Shown here: positions 7,875 to 14,942 of the stretch, piece by piece
Position numbering within the stretch: position 1 is the stretch's first letter
How the letters are laid out: each line of letters starts with the position of its first letter
The notes under the pieces: model-generated
Databases searched by the model: none
Told to the model about the DNA's origin: nothing
What the model saw: the letters and a program-made list of their open reading frames with translations, nothing else
NCBI GenBank assembly: GCA_003152255.1
Contig: PLZT01000266.1
Location: 5,560-22,182, forward strand
DNA length: 16,623 nt
From: Methylocystaceae bacterium
GTDB lineage: Bacteria; Pseudomonadota; Alphaproteobacteria; Rhizobiales; Beijerinckiaceae
Direction of reading: 5' to 3'
Translations under genes and position numbers: made by a program

Positions 7875-8708
7875 TCATTCGGCCGGCGGCGCCTCGACGA
7901 CGGGCTCGGGGACGGCCGCGACGACGGGTTCGGGGACGGCGGGCCGCGCGGCGGGGAGCTTTCGCGCCGCCCGCCACTTCCCGACCATGACCCACCAGGG
8001 GTCGCCCACATGCAGATGATGGCGCAGCGGCGTCTTGATGATCGCCAGCACCAGCCCGATGCTGAACAGGCACCAGACCGCCGGCCATTCGTTGATGTTG
8101 TTGGTCGTCAGCGCCGCGACGAAGGGGCCGGCGACATATGAAAACAGCGTGAAGCGCCAACTGCCGATCAGCGCCGGCAGCAGGAACGCGGTCAGCGGAT
8201 AGGACAGGAAGCCGCGTCCGAGCCAGGCGTTGTCGGCCATGCTGTTGCCGATGCCATTGGTCGGCACGAGCCAGGCGAGATGCCATTCGCCATGCACGGT
8301 GCACAGGAACTCGCCGCACAGCGGACGCCCGATCTGGCAATGGCCGGCCCAGTTGAAGGGATAGAGCTGCACCAGCATCGCGATCGCGCCGACGAAACAG
8401 GCGGCGTAGGTTATGGGCGCAACCTTGCGCGCGGCGTCCTTCGGCATGAAGTAGAGCGCCACCGAATTGATGAAGAAGGGCTGAAAAGCTATGTGCAGAT
8501 AGCCAAACAGCGTCATCATCTGATTAAGCGGCGAGTCGCATTGGTCCAGCACGGAATAGCTGACGGCTTGCAGCGCCTCCATGCTGGCGAAATAGAGCAG
8601 ACAGACCCAGAGCGCCAAGGGCTCGGGATTGCGCTTGAGCGCGGAATATGCGGCGCCGGCGATGCCAGTCGCGGCCAGAACTGTCGAAGCTTCCCCACTC
8701 CAGCACAT
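7875..8708 (-). CDS. DUF5765 family multi-pass membrane protein
   Basis: The N-terminus MCWSGEASTVLAATG and the segments YFASMEALQAVSY (39-51) and GYLHIAFQPFFIN (69-81) are the hallmarks of the DUF5765 family, whose function is unknown. The 277-residue product has about seven hydrophobic segments (roughly 8-21, 32-52, 65-88, 98-117, 143-150, 166-200 and 209-225), so it is an inner-membrane protein. A loop at 121-145 is rich in Cys and His: Cys124, Cys131, Cys136, His139 and His143. The C-terminal 30 residues are a Pro/Val/Glu tail with VPEPVV repeated twice. I chose ATG 8708 because the family starts MCWSGEAS and GAGGAAACGAG precedes it; an upstream ATG at 8750 would add 14 residues that do not look conserved. 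It converges on phaC and is divergent from the coiled-coil gene. Confidence 0.82.
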   Translation of the reverse strand: MCWSGEASTVLAATGIAGAAYSALKRNPEPLALWVCLLYFASMEALQAVSYSVLDQCDSPLNQMMTLFGYLHIAFQPFFINSVALYFMPKDAARKVAPITYAACFVGAIAMLVQLYPFNWAGHCQIGRPLCGEFLCTVHGEWHLAWLVPTNGIGNSMADNAWLGRGFLSYPLTAFLLPALIGSWRFTLFSYVAGPFVAALTTNNINEWPAVWCLFSIGLVLAIIKTPLRHHLHVGDPWWVMVGKWRAARKLPAARPAVPEPVVAAVPEPVVEAPPAE

Positions 8709-8815
8709 GATTGCTCGTTTCCTCGTTATTTTTGCGCCATTCGGATACACGATTGCGCGGCGGGGTCAAATCGGCGGCGCGGGGCGGGCCGCTGGAGGCG
8801 GCAAAATTGCCCGCA

Positions 8816-8831
8816 TTAACCCAACTTTAAC
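8816..8831 (+). promoter_or_regulatory. Full CtrA-type box TTAA-N7-TTAAC
   Basis: TTAACCCAACTTTAAC matches the Caulobacter CtrA consensus TTAA-N7-TTAAC exactly. It lies 71 bp before the ATG of the coiled-coil protein gene and 107 bp before the divergent DUF5765 start, in the 194-bp intergenic region 8709-8902. The two half-sites repeat TTAACCC with 11-bp spacing (8816-8822 and 8827-8833), and the inverted arms CGCATTA (8812-8818) and TAATGCG (8834-8840) enclose them. Apart from this I see no gene in that intergenic region. Confidence 0.6.
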
Positions 8832-8892
8832 CCTAATGCGTCGAAATTGACCGGCTCGCCCGGCCTCAAGCCGGCTCCCGCGATCACGGCAT

Positions 8893-8897
8893 GGAGG
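8893..8897 (+). promoter_or_regulatory. Ribosome binding site fixing the start at 8903
   Basis: GGAGG lies five bases before ATG 8903. It overlaps the possible earlier ATG at 8891, which has no site of its own, so 8903 is the supported start. Confidence 0.8.
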
Positions 8898-8902
8898 CGC
8901 TC

Positions 8903-9568
8903 ATGGCCAATGAAGATCCGCCGCTTCCCGGCTTCAGCGGCACCGGGGACAGCCTTTACGGCTCCTTCAGGCGCGAGCGCGCCCAGAGGCTCGGCGGCTT
9001 CAAGCGCGAAAGCGTCAAGATCGGGACCGGCGGAAGCGGCTTTTTCTCGGGCGGCGTGTTCAGTTCCGGCGGCATGCGGCTGCAACTTGGCGTCGCGCTG
9101 ACGCTGTCGATCGCCGCCGGGAGCGTGGCGGGCGTGATCCTGGGCGGCAAAACCGGCGTGAAACCGGGCTTGGAGGCCGGGTCCCGTTTTGACGCGGCGA
9201 TGCTGACGCCGGGTGAGTCCGCTACCGCGGAAGTCGCCGCCCAAACCAATCCCACGCCGGAAATGGCGCGCATGCTGGACGAGGTGCGCGGCTTGCGCGC
9301 GCAGATCGAACAACTCCGCCATGGCGTCGAGACCGCGCGAACCGCCGACCGGGCGCGGGCGCAGGAGACCGCGCGCGACGCCAGTTTGGAGGCGCAGCAG
9401 CAGGCGCTCGACCAAACGACCGCCACGCTCGCCGCCAAGCTTTCCGAGATCGATTCGCGGCTGGCCCGGCTGGAGCGCTCCGGCGCCGATGCGACGCCCG
9501 TCGGCTCGATCGCGAAGCCCGCGCGCGCCGGTCATGCCGTAAAGGCCCGCGCCCGAGAGGTTCGATAA
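8903..9568 (+). CDS. Single-pass membrane protein with C-terminal coiled coil, function unknown
   Basis: I do not recognise a named family. The 221-residue product starts MANEDPPLPGFSGTGD, has a basic cytoplasmic-type segment (SFRRERAQRLGGFKRES, 21-37) and a Gly/Ser-rich stretch, then one predicted transmembrane helix (about 60-82, RLQLGVALTLSIAAGSVAGV). The remainder is probably periplasmic: a linker, then a heptad-rich coiled coil (about 119-193, with MARMLDEVRGLRAQIEQLR and LAAKLSEIDSRLARLER) and a basic tail. The topology is like division, envelope or polarity scaffolds, but that is only an analogy. The start is set by the strong GGAGG at 8893-8897. A perfect CtrA box 71 bp upstream suggests cell-cycle control. 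No obvious terminator follows before the ABC transporter genes. Confidence 0.75.
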   Translation: MANEDPPLPGFSGTGDSLYGSFRRERAQRLGGFKRESVKIGTGGSGFFSGGVFSSGGMRLQLGVALTLSIAAGSVAGVILGGKTGVKPGLEAGSRFDAAMLTPGESATAEVAAQTNPTPEMARMLDEVRGLRAQIEQLRHGVETARTADRARAQETARDASLEAQQQALDQTTATLAAKLSEIDSRLARLERSGADATPVGSIAKPARAGHAVKARAREVR

Positions 9569-9588
9569 AGGCCTCGCCGGGAGCCGCC

Positions 9589-9630
9589 TGACACGCGACT
9601 GTCACATCTATTGGCCATGTGCTGACATGG
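9589..9630. promoter_or_regulatory. Clustered inverted half-sites in the intergenic region before the ABC transporter
   Basis: TGACA-N6-TGTCA (9589-9604) is a perfect inverted repeat. A third TGACA follows at 9623-9627, inside a second inverted repeat CCATGT-GCTG-ACATGG (9615-9630). The cluster lies in the 247-bp gap 9569-9815 between the coiled-coil gene and the permease and looks like an operator or dyad site. The rest of that gap holds nothing I can name; a frame open across it (ATG 9627) looks non-coding. Confidence 0.35.
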
Positions 9631-9815
9631 TGCTAGAGCAAGCCCCGTCGGACCAAACCCGGTTCGGCGCGAAACGGCGCGCGAATAATGCCCCGGCCGG
9701 CGTCGCCCCCGCGGCGCGCTTGGCGGGAATTCCATCGTCGTTTCTCCGCGACTTCACCCCTTTCGCCTTCGCCCCGCCCGCGGCCAAGGACCACCGAGCC
9801 GGATCGATCCGCCGC

Positions 9816-11552
9816 ATGACGCAAGAAAACACCCTTCTATTTGCTCGGAGCGGACTAAAGAGTCTTCCCAATCTCTGGGACGCCGCGGCGCTCATTCTGG
9901 TGTTGGGCGTGCTCGTTCTGATGAGCTATGGCTCGCGCGGCATGACCTTGCCGCTGAACGCGCCGGAAACCGCGGCCTTGTCGCTCGATTACTGGCAGCT
10001 GCCCTATTACGGCCTGCGCACCACCTTGCGCATGTTCGCGGCGATCATCCTTTCGCTGATTTTCACTTTTACCTACGCGACCATAGCGGCCAAGAGCCGC
10101 CGCGCCGAAATGGTTCTGATCCCGCTGCTCGACGTATTGCAGTCCGTGCCGATCCTCGGCTTCCTTTCCTTCACGGTGACGTTTTTCCTCGGCCTGTTTC
10201 CCGGCTCCACCCTTGGCGCGGAAGGCGCGGCGATTTTCGCGATCTTCACCAGCCAGGCCTGGAACATGGCCTTCTCCTTCCATCAGTCGCTGCGCAGCGT
10301 GCCGCGCGATCTGGAGGAGGTCGCGGCGAGCTTTCAACTAACGCCCTGGCAAAAATTCTGGCAGCTGGAGACGCCCTTCGCCATGCCCGGCCTCATTTGG
10401 AACATGATGATGTCGATGTCGGGCGGCTGGTTCTTCGTGGTCGCCTCGGAGGCGATTTCGGTCGGAGACGTCAATGTGCGCCTTCCGGGCGTCGGCTCCT
10501 ATCTCGCCCTCGCCATCGACAACAGGCGAATCGATTGCGTGCTCGCGGCGGTGGTCGCCGTCGCCTTGATCATTCTGGCCTATGATCAATTGCTGTTTCG
10601 CCCGATCGTCGCCTTCGCCGACAAATTCCGCGTCGAGCTGACGGCCTCGCAAACGCAGGCCGAATCCTGGGTGCGCGATCTGTTCCTGCGCACCCGCTGG
10701 CTGCGCCATTTGATGCGCCATCCGGCCGCGCTGATGCAGCGCGTCTCAATGCTCGCCTTGCGCTTGCCAACCTTCACGCGCGCCGGCGAGGAAAACCCGA
10801 AGATCGCGCTGACCATCGATCTCATCTGGTTCGCGATCATCGGCGCGCTGCTGTTCATGTCGCTGACCCTCGTCATCCAATTCGTGGGGACAGGCGTCGA
10901 CATGGCGGAAGTCAAGACCGTCGCGACGCTCACCTTCTACACATTCTTGCGGGTGATGGCGCTGATCGCGCTGGCGAGCCTGATTTGGGTTCCCATCGGC
11001 GTATGGATCGGCCTGCGCCCCCACATCGCCGAGAAAGCCCAGCCGCTCGCCCAGTTTCTCGCGGCGTTCCCGGCCAATGTGCTGTTTCCGATCGCCGTCA
11101 TCGGCATTCTGCGCTTTCACCTTAACCCCGACATCTGGCTGTCGGTGCTGATCGTCTTCGGCACGCAATGGTATATCGCGTTCAACGTGATCGCCGGCGC
11201 GAGCGCCTTCCCCAACGATCTGCGCGAGGCGTCGGAGAATTTCGGGATCAAGGGCTGGACCTGGTGGAAAAGCGTGATCCTGCCGGCCATCTTCCCCTAT
11301 TACATCACCGGCGCGATCACCGCCTCGGGCGGCTCCTGGAACGCCTCCATCGTCGCCGAATATGTGAAATGGGGCGACGACCAGGTGACGGCCCATGGCG
11401 TCGGCGCCTATATCGCGAAGGCGACCGCCGACGGCGATTTTCCCAAGATCGTCCTGGGCGTCGCGGCCATGAGCATCGTCGTCATTCTGGTCAACCGCCT
11501 GTTCTGGCGCCAGCTTTCCGCCTTCGCGGAGCGCCGCCTGCGGCTTTTGTGA
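9816..11552 (+). CDS. NitT/TauT-type ABC permease with two fused permease domains
   Basis: The 578-residue product contains two binding-protein-dependent permease domains in one chain. The first spans about 66-262, with its cytoplasmic EAA-like loop at EVAASFQLTPWQKFWQLETP (168-187). The second spans about 370-562, with EASENFGIKGWTWWKSVILP (471-490). Extra helices occur near 24-38 and 334-356, and a basic cytoplasmic linker (262-325) joins the halves. Sequence style is that of nitrate/sulfonate/taurine-family importers, but the substrate is unknown. The chosen ATG 9816 begins MTQENTLLFA; no good ribosome site precedes it, and the alternative ATG 9627 would add 63 residues without membrane or conserved character. 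The stop codon is followed after 7 bp by the ATPase gene, with GAGG overlapping the stop, so the two are coupled. Confidence 0.85.
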   Translation: MTQENTLLFARSGLKSLPNLWDAAALILVLGVLVLMSYGSRGMTLPLNAPETAALSLDYWQLPYYGLRTTLRMFAAIILSLIFTFTYATIAAKSRRAEMVLIPLLDVLQSVPILGFLSFTVTFFLGLFPGSTLGAEGAAIFAIFTSQAWNMAFSFHQSLRSVPRDLEEVAASFQLTPWQKFWQLETPFAMPGLIWNMMMSMSGGWFFVVASEAISVGDVNVRLPGVGSYLALAIDNRRIDCVLAAVVAVALIILAYDQLLFRPIVAFADKFRVELTASQTQAESWVRDLFLRTRWLRHLMRHPAALMQRVSMLALRLPTFTRAGEENPKIALTIDLIWFAIIGALLFMSLTLVIQFVGTGVDMAEVKTVATLTFYTFLRVMALIALASLIWVPIGVWIGLRPHIAEKAQPLAQFLAAFPANVLFPIAVIGILRFHLNPDIWLSVLIVFGTQWYIAFNVIAGASAFPNDLREASENFGIKGWTWWKSVILPAIFPYYITGAITASGGSWNASIVAEYVKWGDDQVTAHGVGAYIAKATADGDFPKIVLGVAAMSIVVILVNRLFWRQLSAFAERRLRLL

Positions 11553-11559
11553 GGTTTTC

Positions 11560-12870
11560 ATGGGCACTCCCCCGACTCCAGCGCAACTGCTCACGATCGA
11601 CAACGTCTCGCAGGCCTATGGCCGCGGCGGCGACAAGAGCGCCGTCGTGCTCGATAAAATCTCGCTCGAGCTGAACGAGGGCGAAATCGTCGGCCTGCTC
11701 GGGCGTTCCGGCTGCGGCAAATCCACATTATTGCGCATCGTCTCCGGGCTTAACCGCCCATCGAGCGGCGAGGTGATCTATCGCGGCGAGAAAGTCGCCG
11801 GCCCGGTCGACGGCGTCGCCATGGTGTTCCAGAGCTTCGCGCTGTTTCCCTGGCTCACGGTGCTGGCCAATGTGGAGCTGGGTCTGCGCGCCAAGGGCGT
11901 GCCCGAACCGGAGGCGCGCCGACGCGCCTTGCAGGCCATCGACATCATCGGCCTCGACGGCTTCGAGAACGCCTATCCCAAGGAAATCTCCGGCGGCATG
12001 CGCCAGCGCGTCGGCTTCGCCCGCGCGCTTGTGGTGGCCCCCAGCATATTGCTGATGGACGAGCCCTTCTCCGCGCTCGACGTGCTGACCGCCGAGACGC
12101 TGCGCACCGATCTGCTCGATCTGTGGGTCGAGGGACGCATGCCGATCAAATCCATTTTGATGGTCACGCACAACATCGAGGAAGCGGTGCTGATGTGCGA
12201 CCGCATCGTCGTGCTGTCCTCCAATCCCGGCCGCATCGCCGCCGAGATCAAGGTGGGTCTGCAACATCCGCGCAACCGCCTCGATCCCGAATTCCGCCAG
12301 CTTGTCGATCAAATCTACGCGCTGATGACCCGCCGCGCCGACATGGCCAAGACCAGCCCCGGCGCCTTCCCCGGCCTCGGCATGGGCATGGCGCTGCCGA
12401 ACGTATCGACCAACACGCTCGCCGGCATGATCGAGGAGGTCGCCGCGCCGCCTTATGACGGCAAGGCCGATCTCCCGGCGCTGGCCGACAGTCTGCAACT
12501 CGAGATCGACGATCTCTTCCCCGTCGCCGAAACGCTGCAACTGCTGCGCTTCGCCGAACTCGCGGAGGGCGACATCAAGCTCACGCCCGCAGGCAAGCGG
12601 TTCGCCGAAATGGACGTGGATCAGCGCAAGAAACTGTTCGGCGACCACCTGCTGTTCTATGTGCCCCTCGCGCAGCGCATTCGCAGGGTGCTGGACGAGC
12701 GCCCCTCGCATCATGCGCCGGCGACCCGTTTTCGCGAGGAGCTCGAAGACTATATGAGCGAGGACTACGCCGAAACGACACTGAAAAGCGTGACGACCTG
12801 GGGCCGCTACGGCGAGATTTTCGCCTATGACGAAAGCACGCAGTCGTTCAACCTGGAGAACCCGCAATAG
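11560..12870 (+). CDS. ABC transporter ATPase with AAA-associated C-terminal domain
   Basis: This is the ATP-hydrolysing partner of the permease just upstream. Residues 1-240 are a NitT/TauT-class nucleotide-binding domain: Walker A GRSGCGKST (48-56), Q-loop Gln91 in VFQSFALFPW, signature SGGMRQR (144-150), Walker B ILLMDEP with Glu168, and switch His204 in VTHN. Beyond about residue 285 is a second domain of about 150 residues (LPALADSLQLEIDDLFPVAE, LTPAGKRFAEMD, FREELEDYMSEDYAETTLKS) that matches the AAA-associated C-terminal domain (PF09821) attached to some ATPases of this class; it has a winged-helix flavour and its role is unknown. Total 436 residues versus about 260 for ordinary TauB/SsuB. 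Start 11560 has GAGG five bases upstream. No substrate-binding protein is nearby. Confidence 0.9.
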   Translation: MGTPPTPAQLLTIDNVSQAYGRGGDKSAVVLDKISLELNEGEIVGLLGRSGCGKSTLLRIVSGLNRPSSGEVIYRGEKVAGPVDGVAMVFQSFALFPWLTVLANVELGLRAKGVPEPEARRRALQAIDIIGLDGFENAYPKEISGGMRQRVGFARALVVAPSILLMDEPFSALDVLTAETLRTDLLDLWVEGRMPIKSILMVTHNIEEAVLMCDRIVVLSSNPGRIAAEIKVGLQHPRNRLDPEFRQLVDQIYALMTRRADMAKTSPGAFPGLGMGMALPNVSTNTLAGMIEEVAAPPYDGKADLPALADSLQLEIDDLFPVAETLQLLRFAELAEGDIKLTPAGKRFAEMDVDQRKKLFGDHLLFYVPLAQRIRRVLDERPSHHAPATRFREELEDYMSEDYAETTLKSVTTWGRYGEIFAYDESTQSFNLENPQ

Positions 12871-12931
12871 CAAGAGGTTGCGCGGCGCGGCGACGGATGT
12901 AAGCTGGCGCGGCGAAGGAAAGAGGTAGGCG

Positions 12932-13513
12932 ATGGGCGTCCCGTTCCTGGATCAAGGCCCGATGCGCGTGGAGGAGTTCTACGCGTTCACCGATACGCGT
13001 CCCGACGAAGAGAAATGGGAATTGATCGACGGGGAGCCGCTTTTGAACCCGACGCCGAGCTATTTGCATCAGAAAATTGTTCTTAATCTCCTCGTGTTGC
13101 TCGATGCGGCGGCGCGCCGGTCGCGCGGCGGCTGGGAGGTTCTCCCCGGCCTCGGCGTGCGCCTGTCCGACACGAGCGTGCCCGTTCCCGACGTGCTGAT
13201 CCGGCCGGATAAATTCATCGACGGCAGAGATTGCGACGATATGATCGTCGCCTTCGAAGTGCTGTCGCCCTCCACCGCCAAGCGCGATTTGCGCTGGAAA
13301 CGGACCGCCTATGCGAGCCTCCCGACGCTCCGACAATATGTGGTCGTGGCTCAGGACGCGGTCGATATCCTCAGCTTCGACCGCGACGCCGGCGCCGGCG
13401 CTTTCAGCGAACGAAGATTTACGCGCGGAGACGAAGAGCTAGACTTGCCGGCGATCGGCGTCCGCGCGAGCTTGCACGAAATCTATCGCGGCCTTGGCTT
13501 GGCGGGGGCGTAG
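12932..13513 (+). CDS. Uma2 family (DUF820) PD-(D/E)XK nuclease-fold protein
   Basis: The 193-residue product matches the Uma2/DUF820 family, a restriction-endonuclease-like fold abundant in cyanobacteria and scattered in other bacteria; its biological target is unknown. Family marks are KWELIDGEPLLNPTPSYLHQ (28-47), PVPDVLI with Asp87, FEVLSPST with Glu109, and the following Lys117/Lys123, which together give the expected D...E-x-n-K active-site pattern. The catalytic residues therefore appear intact. ATG 12932 has AGAGG with about seven to eight bases spacing. It lies 61 bp after the ABC ATPase on the same strand and may be read through from it, but nothing links the functions; it is convergent with the glycosyltransferase, with 12 bp between stop codons. 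I see no antitoxin or transposase partner. Confidence 0.88.
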   Translation: MGVPFLDQGPMRVEEFYAFTDTRPDEEKWELIDGEPLLNPTPSYLHQKIVLNLLVLLDAAARRSRGGWEVLPGLGVRLSDTSVPVPDVLIRPDKFIDGRDCDDMIVAFEVLSPSTAKRDLRWKRTAYASLPTLRQYVVVAQDAVDILSFDRDAGAGAFSERRFTRGDEELDLPAIGVRASLHEIYRGLGLAGA

Positions 13514-13525
13514 CCGGGGCAAAAC

Positions 13526-14768
13526 TCAACCGCGCCGCCGCGCCAGCACTTCGTCATAGACGGCGAGCGTCTGCTCCACATGACGGCTCAGCGTCGGCGG
13601 GTCGCGCCAATAGGATTCATAGGCCGCCCGCGACAGCCGCGCGACCAGCGCGTCGTCCTTGAGGCGCTCCAGCGCGCTCGCCAGGGAGCCGGCGTCGCCG
13701 CTCCTGAACCAAAGCCCCTCGGCGCCGTCGGCGATCTGCTCGCGCGCGGCGCATATGTCCGAGACGATCACCGGCGTCCCCATCGCCTTGGCCTCCAGCG
13801 CGGTGAGGCCGAGGCCCTCGTACCATAGCGATGGAAACACCAGGGTTCGCGCCGCGCGCATCGCTTCGCGGACAGCGGCGGGCTCGCGCCAGCCGAGCAG
13901 CCGCGCTTCCGGATATTGCTCGCGCAATCGCGGCGCAATCGGGCCGTCGCCAATAAACACCGGCGTTACGCCCGCCGTCCGCGCGGCGTCCGCGAACAGC
14001 AGCGCGCCTTTTTCGGCCGAAAGCCGACCGACGAACAGCGTCTCGCCCGAGGCGGGATTTTCCTTTTGGCCGAGCGCTTCCGCCTCGATCGGATTGGACA
14101 CGCGATGCGTCTTGGCGCCCTTCGGCAGATAGGGCGCCAGCAACTCCTGCTGCAAATCGGAGATCAGCAAGAAATCCTCGAAGCAACTGGCCAATCCGGC
14201 GCCGCGCGCGACCGCGAGACGGGCGTTCCGCCACAGCTTGAATGGATAGTTGCGCGAATCGCAATTGGTCGCCCAGCAGGCCGCCGACATCGCCTTCAGC
14301 GCGCAAACCTCGTGCTTTTGGAAATCGTAGAAGCCGCCGTTCGGGCAGGCGAGGAAATATTCGTGCATCGTATAGACGGCGGGCAGTTTCGACGCCCGGA
14401 TCGGGTTGGCGATCGACGACGACAGCGCCTTGGCCCAGCCATGCGCGTGAACAATGGTGTTTTCGCGCGGCAGTCGGGCCAGCAGCTCGGCCAGAGCGGC
14501 GGCGGCCTTGGCGTTCCACGTTCCCTGAACCGCGGCGGCGGCGCGCGAGGGATTGTCGAGAATGTCGTGTTGATCGAGGCAGATCGTCTCGACGCCGGCT
14601 TGCGCCAGGCGCGGATCGACGGGTCCGCAGGCGCAAAAGAAAATCGGCCTCGCGCCGGCCACCGCGAGGGCCGAGCGTGCTTTCGATGGCGACCTTCGAC
14701 TGACCGCCGCTGACAAAGCCGTGATCGACCAGGATAACCACGGTCGGCGATTGCATGCGTCGCGGCAT
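13526..14768 (-). pseudogene. GT4-type glycosyltransferase with a frameshift near its 5' end
   Basis: The reading frame from 14716 to 13526 encodes a GT-B glycosyltransferase of family 4 type: HAHGWAKALSSS, YTMHEYFLACPNGG, the donor-binding GRLSAEKG, and the E-x7-E motif in WYEGLGLTALE. Its first 15 residues (MSAAVSRRSPSKARS) do not fit the family. The missing start is found in the next frame upstream: ATG 14768, with GGAG five to six bases before it, encodes 30 residues ending HGFVSGGQSKVAIES, the typical first strand and Gly-rich loop. Dropping one base around 14676-14684 (GAAAGCAC) joins the two into a 413-residue protein with normal family spacing. The rest is intact. Either the gene is recently inactivated, or the base is a sequencing error, or a truncated product starts at 14716. 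Acceptor unknown; likely cell-surface polysaccharide. Confidence 0.78.
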
Positions 14769-14783
14769 CAAAGCTCCGCTGGG

Positions 14784-14926
14784 TTAAGCATCGTTGGTCC
14801 AAAAGTGCTTTCGGCAAAAGTGGACACCGGTTTTGCCTTCCGAAAGCACGACAAGACAAAGAAACCAGAGTCTTCGCGGTTCAATCCGAACCGCGAGGAC
14901 TCTGGTCCTAACATGCGATGCTTTAA
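14784..14926. repeat. Palindromic intergenic repeat element with terminal inverted repeats
   Basis: The gap between the glycosyltransferase and mlaD is a nested palindrome. Ends: TTAAGCATCG (14784-14793) and CGATGCTTTAA (14916-14926), inverted with one extra T. Inside, GTGCTTTCGG (14805-14814) pairs with CCGAAAGCAC (14840-14849), with a second stem CAAAA/TTTTG around GTGGACACCGG. A third hairpin spans 14864-14906. The core AAAAGTGGACACCGGTTTTG strongly resembles short dispersed repeats I know from Rhizobiales intergenic regions. No transposase is present, so if mobile it would be a non-autonomous MITE-like element. Confidence 0.7.
14864..14906 (-). terminator. Strong hairpin terminator downstream of mlaD
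   Basis: ACCAGAGTC (14864-14872) pairs with GACTCTGGT (14898-14906), and CGCGGTTC (14875-14882) with GAACCGCG (14888-14895), giving a 17-pair stem with one 2x2 internal mismatch and a 5-base loop. In the minus direction it is followed by TTCTTTGTCTTGTC, a T-rich tail, and it begins 36 bp after the mlaD stop. It is part of the larger repeat element. Confidence 0.65.
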
Positions 14927-14942
14927 GCCGGCGTAAGCGCGC

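Noticed and set aside
5588..8011. 807-codon minus-strand open frame opposite phaC
   Set aside because: Its RGRD-type repeats are simply the reverse strand of the phaC repeat array; phaC has catalytic motifs and a ribosome site, this frame has neither.
9800..9811. Palindrome CGGATCGATCCG just before the permease start
   Set aside because: A short GC/AT-balanced palindrome of this kind is common by chance, and it has no second copy or supporting element nearby.
9627..9815. 63-residue N-terminal extension of the ABC permease from ATG 9627
   Set aside because: The extra residues have no membrane segment or conserved character, and the ATG lies inside the dyad-rich region; ATG 9816 just before the first hydrophobic region is preferred, though no ribosome site is clear for either.
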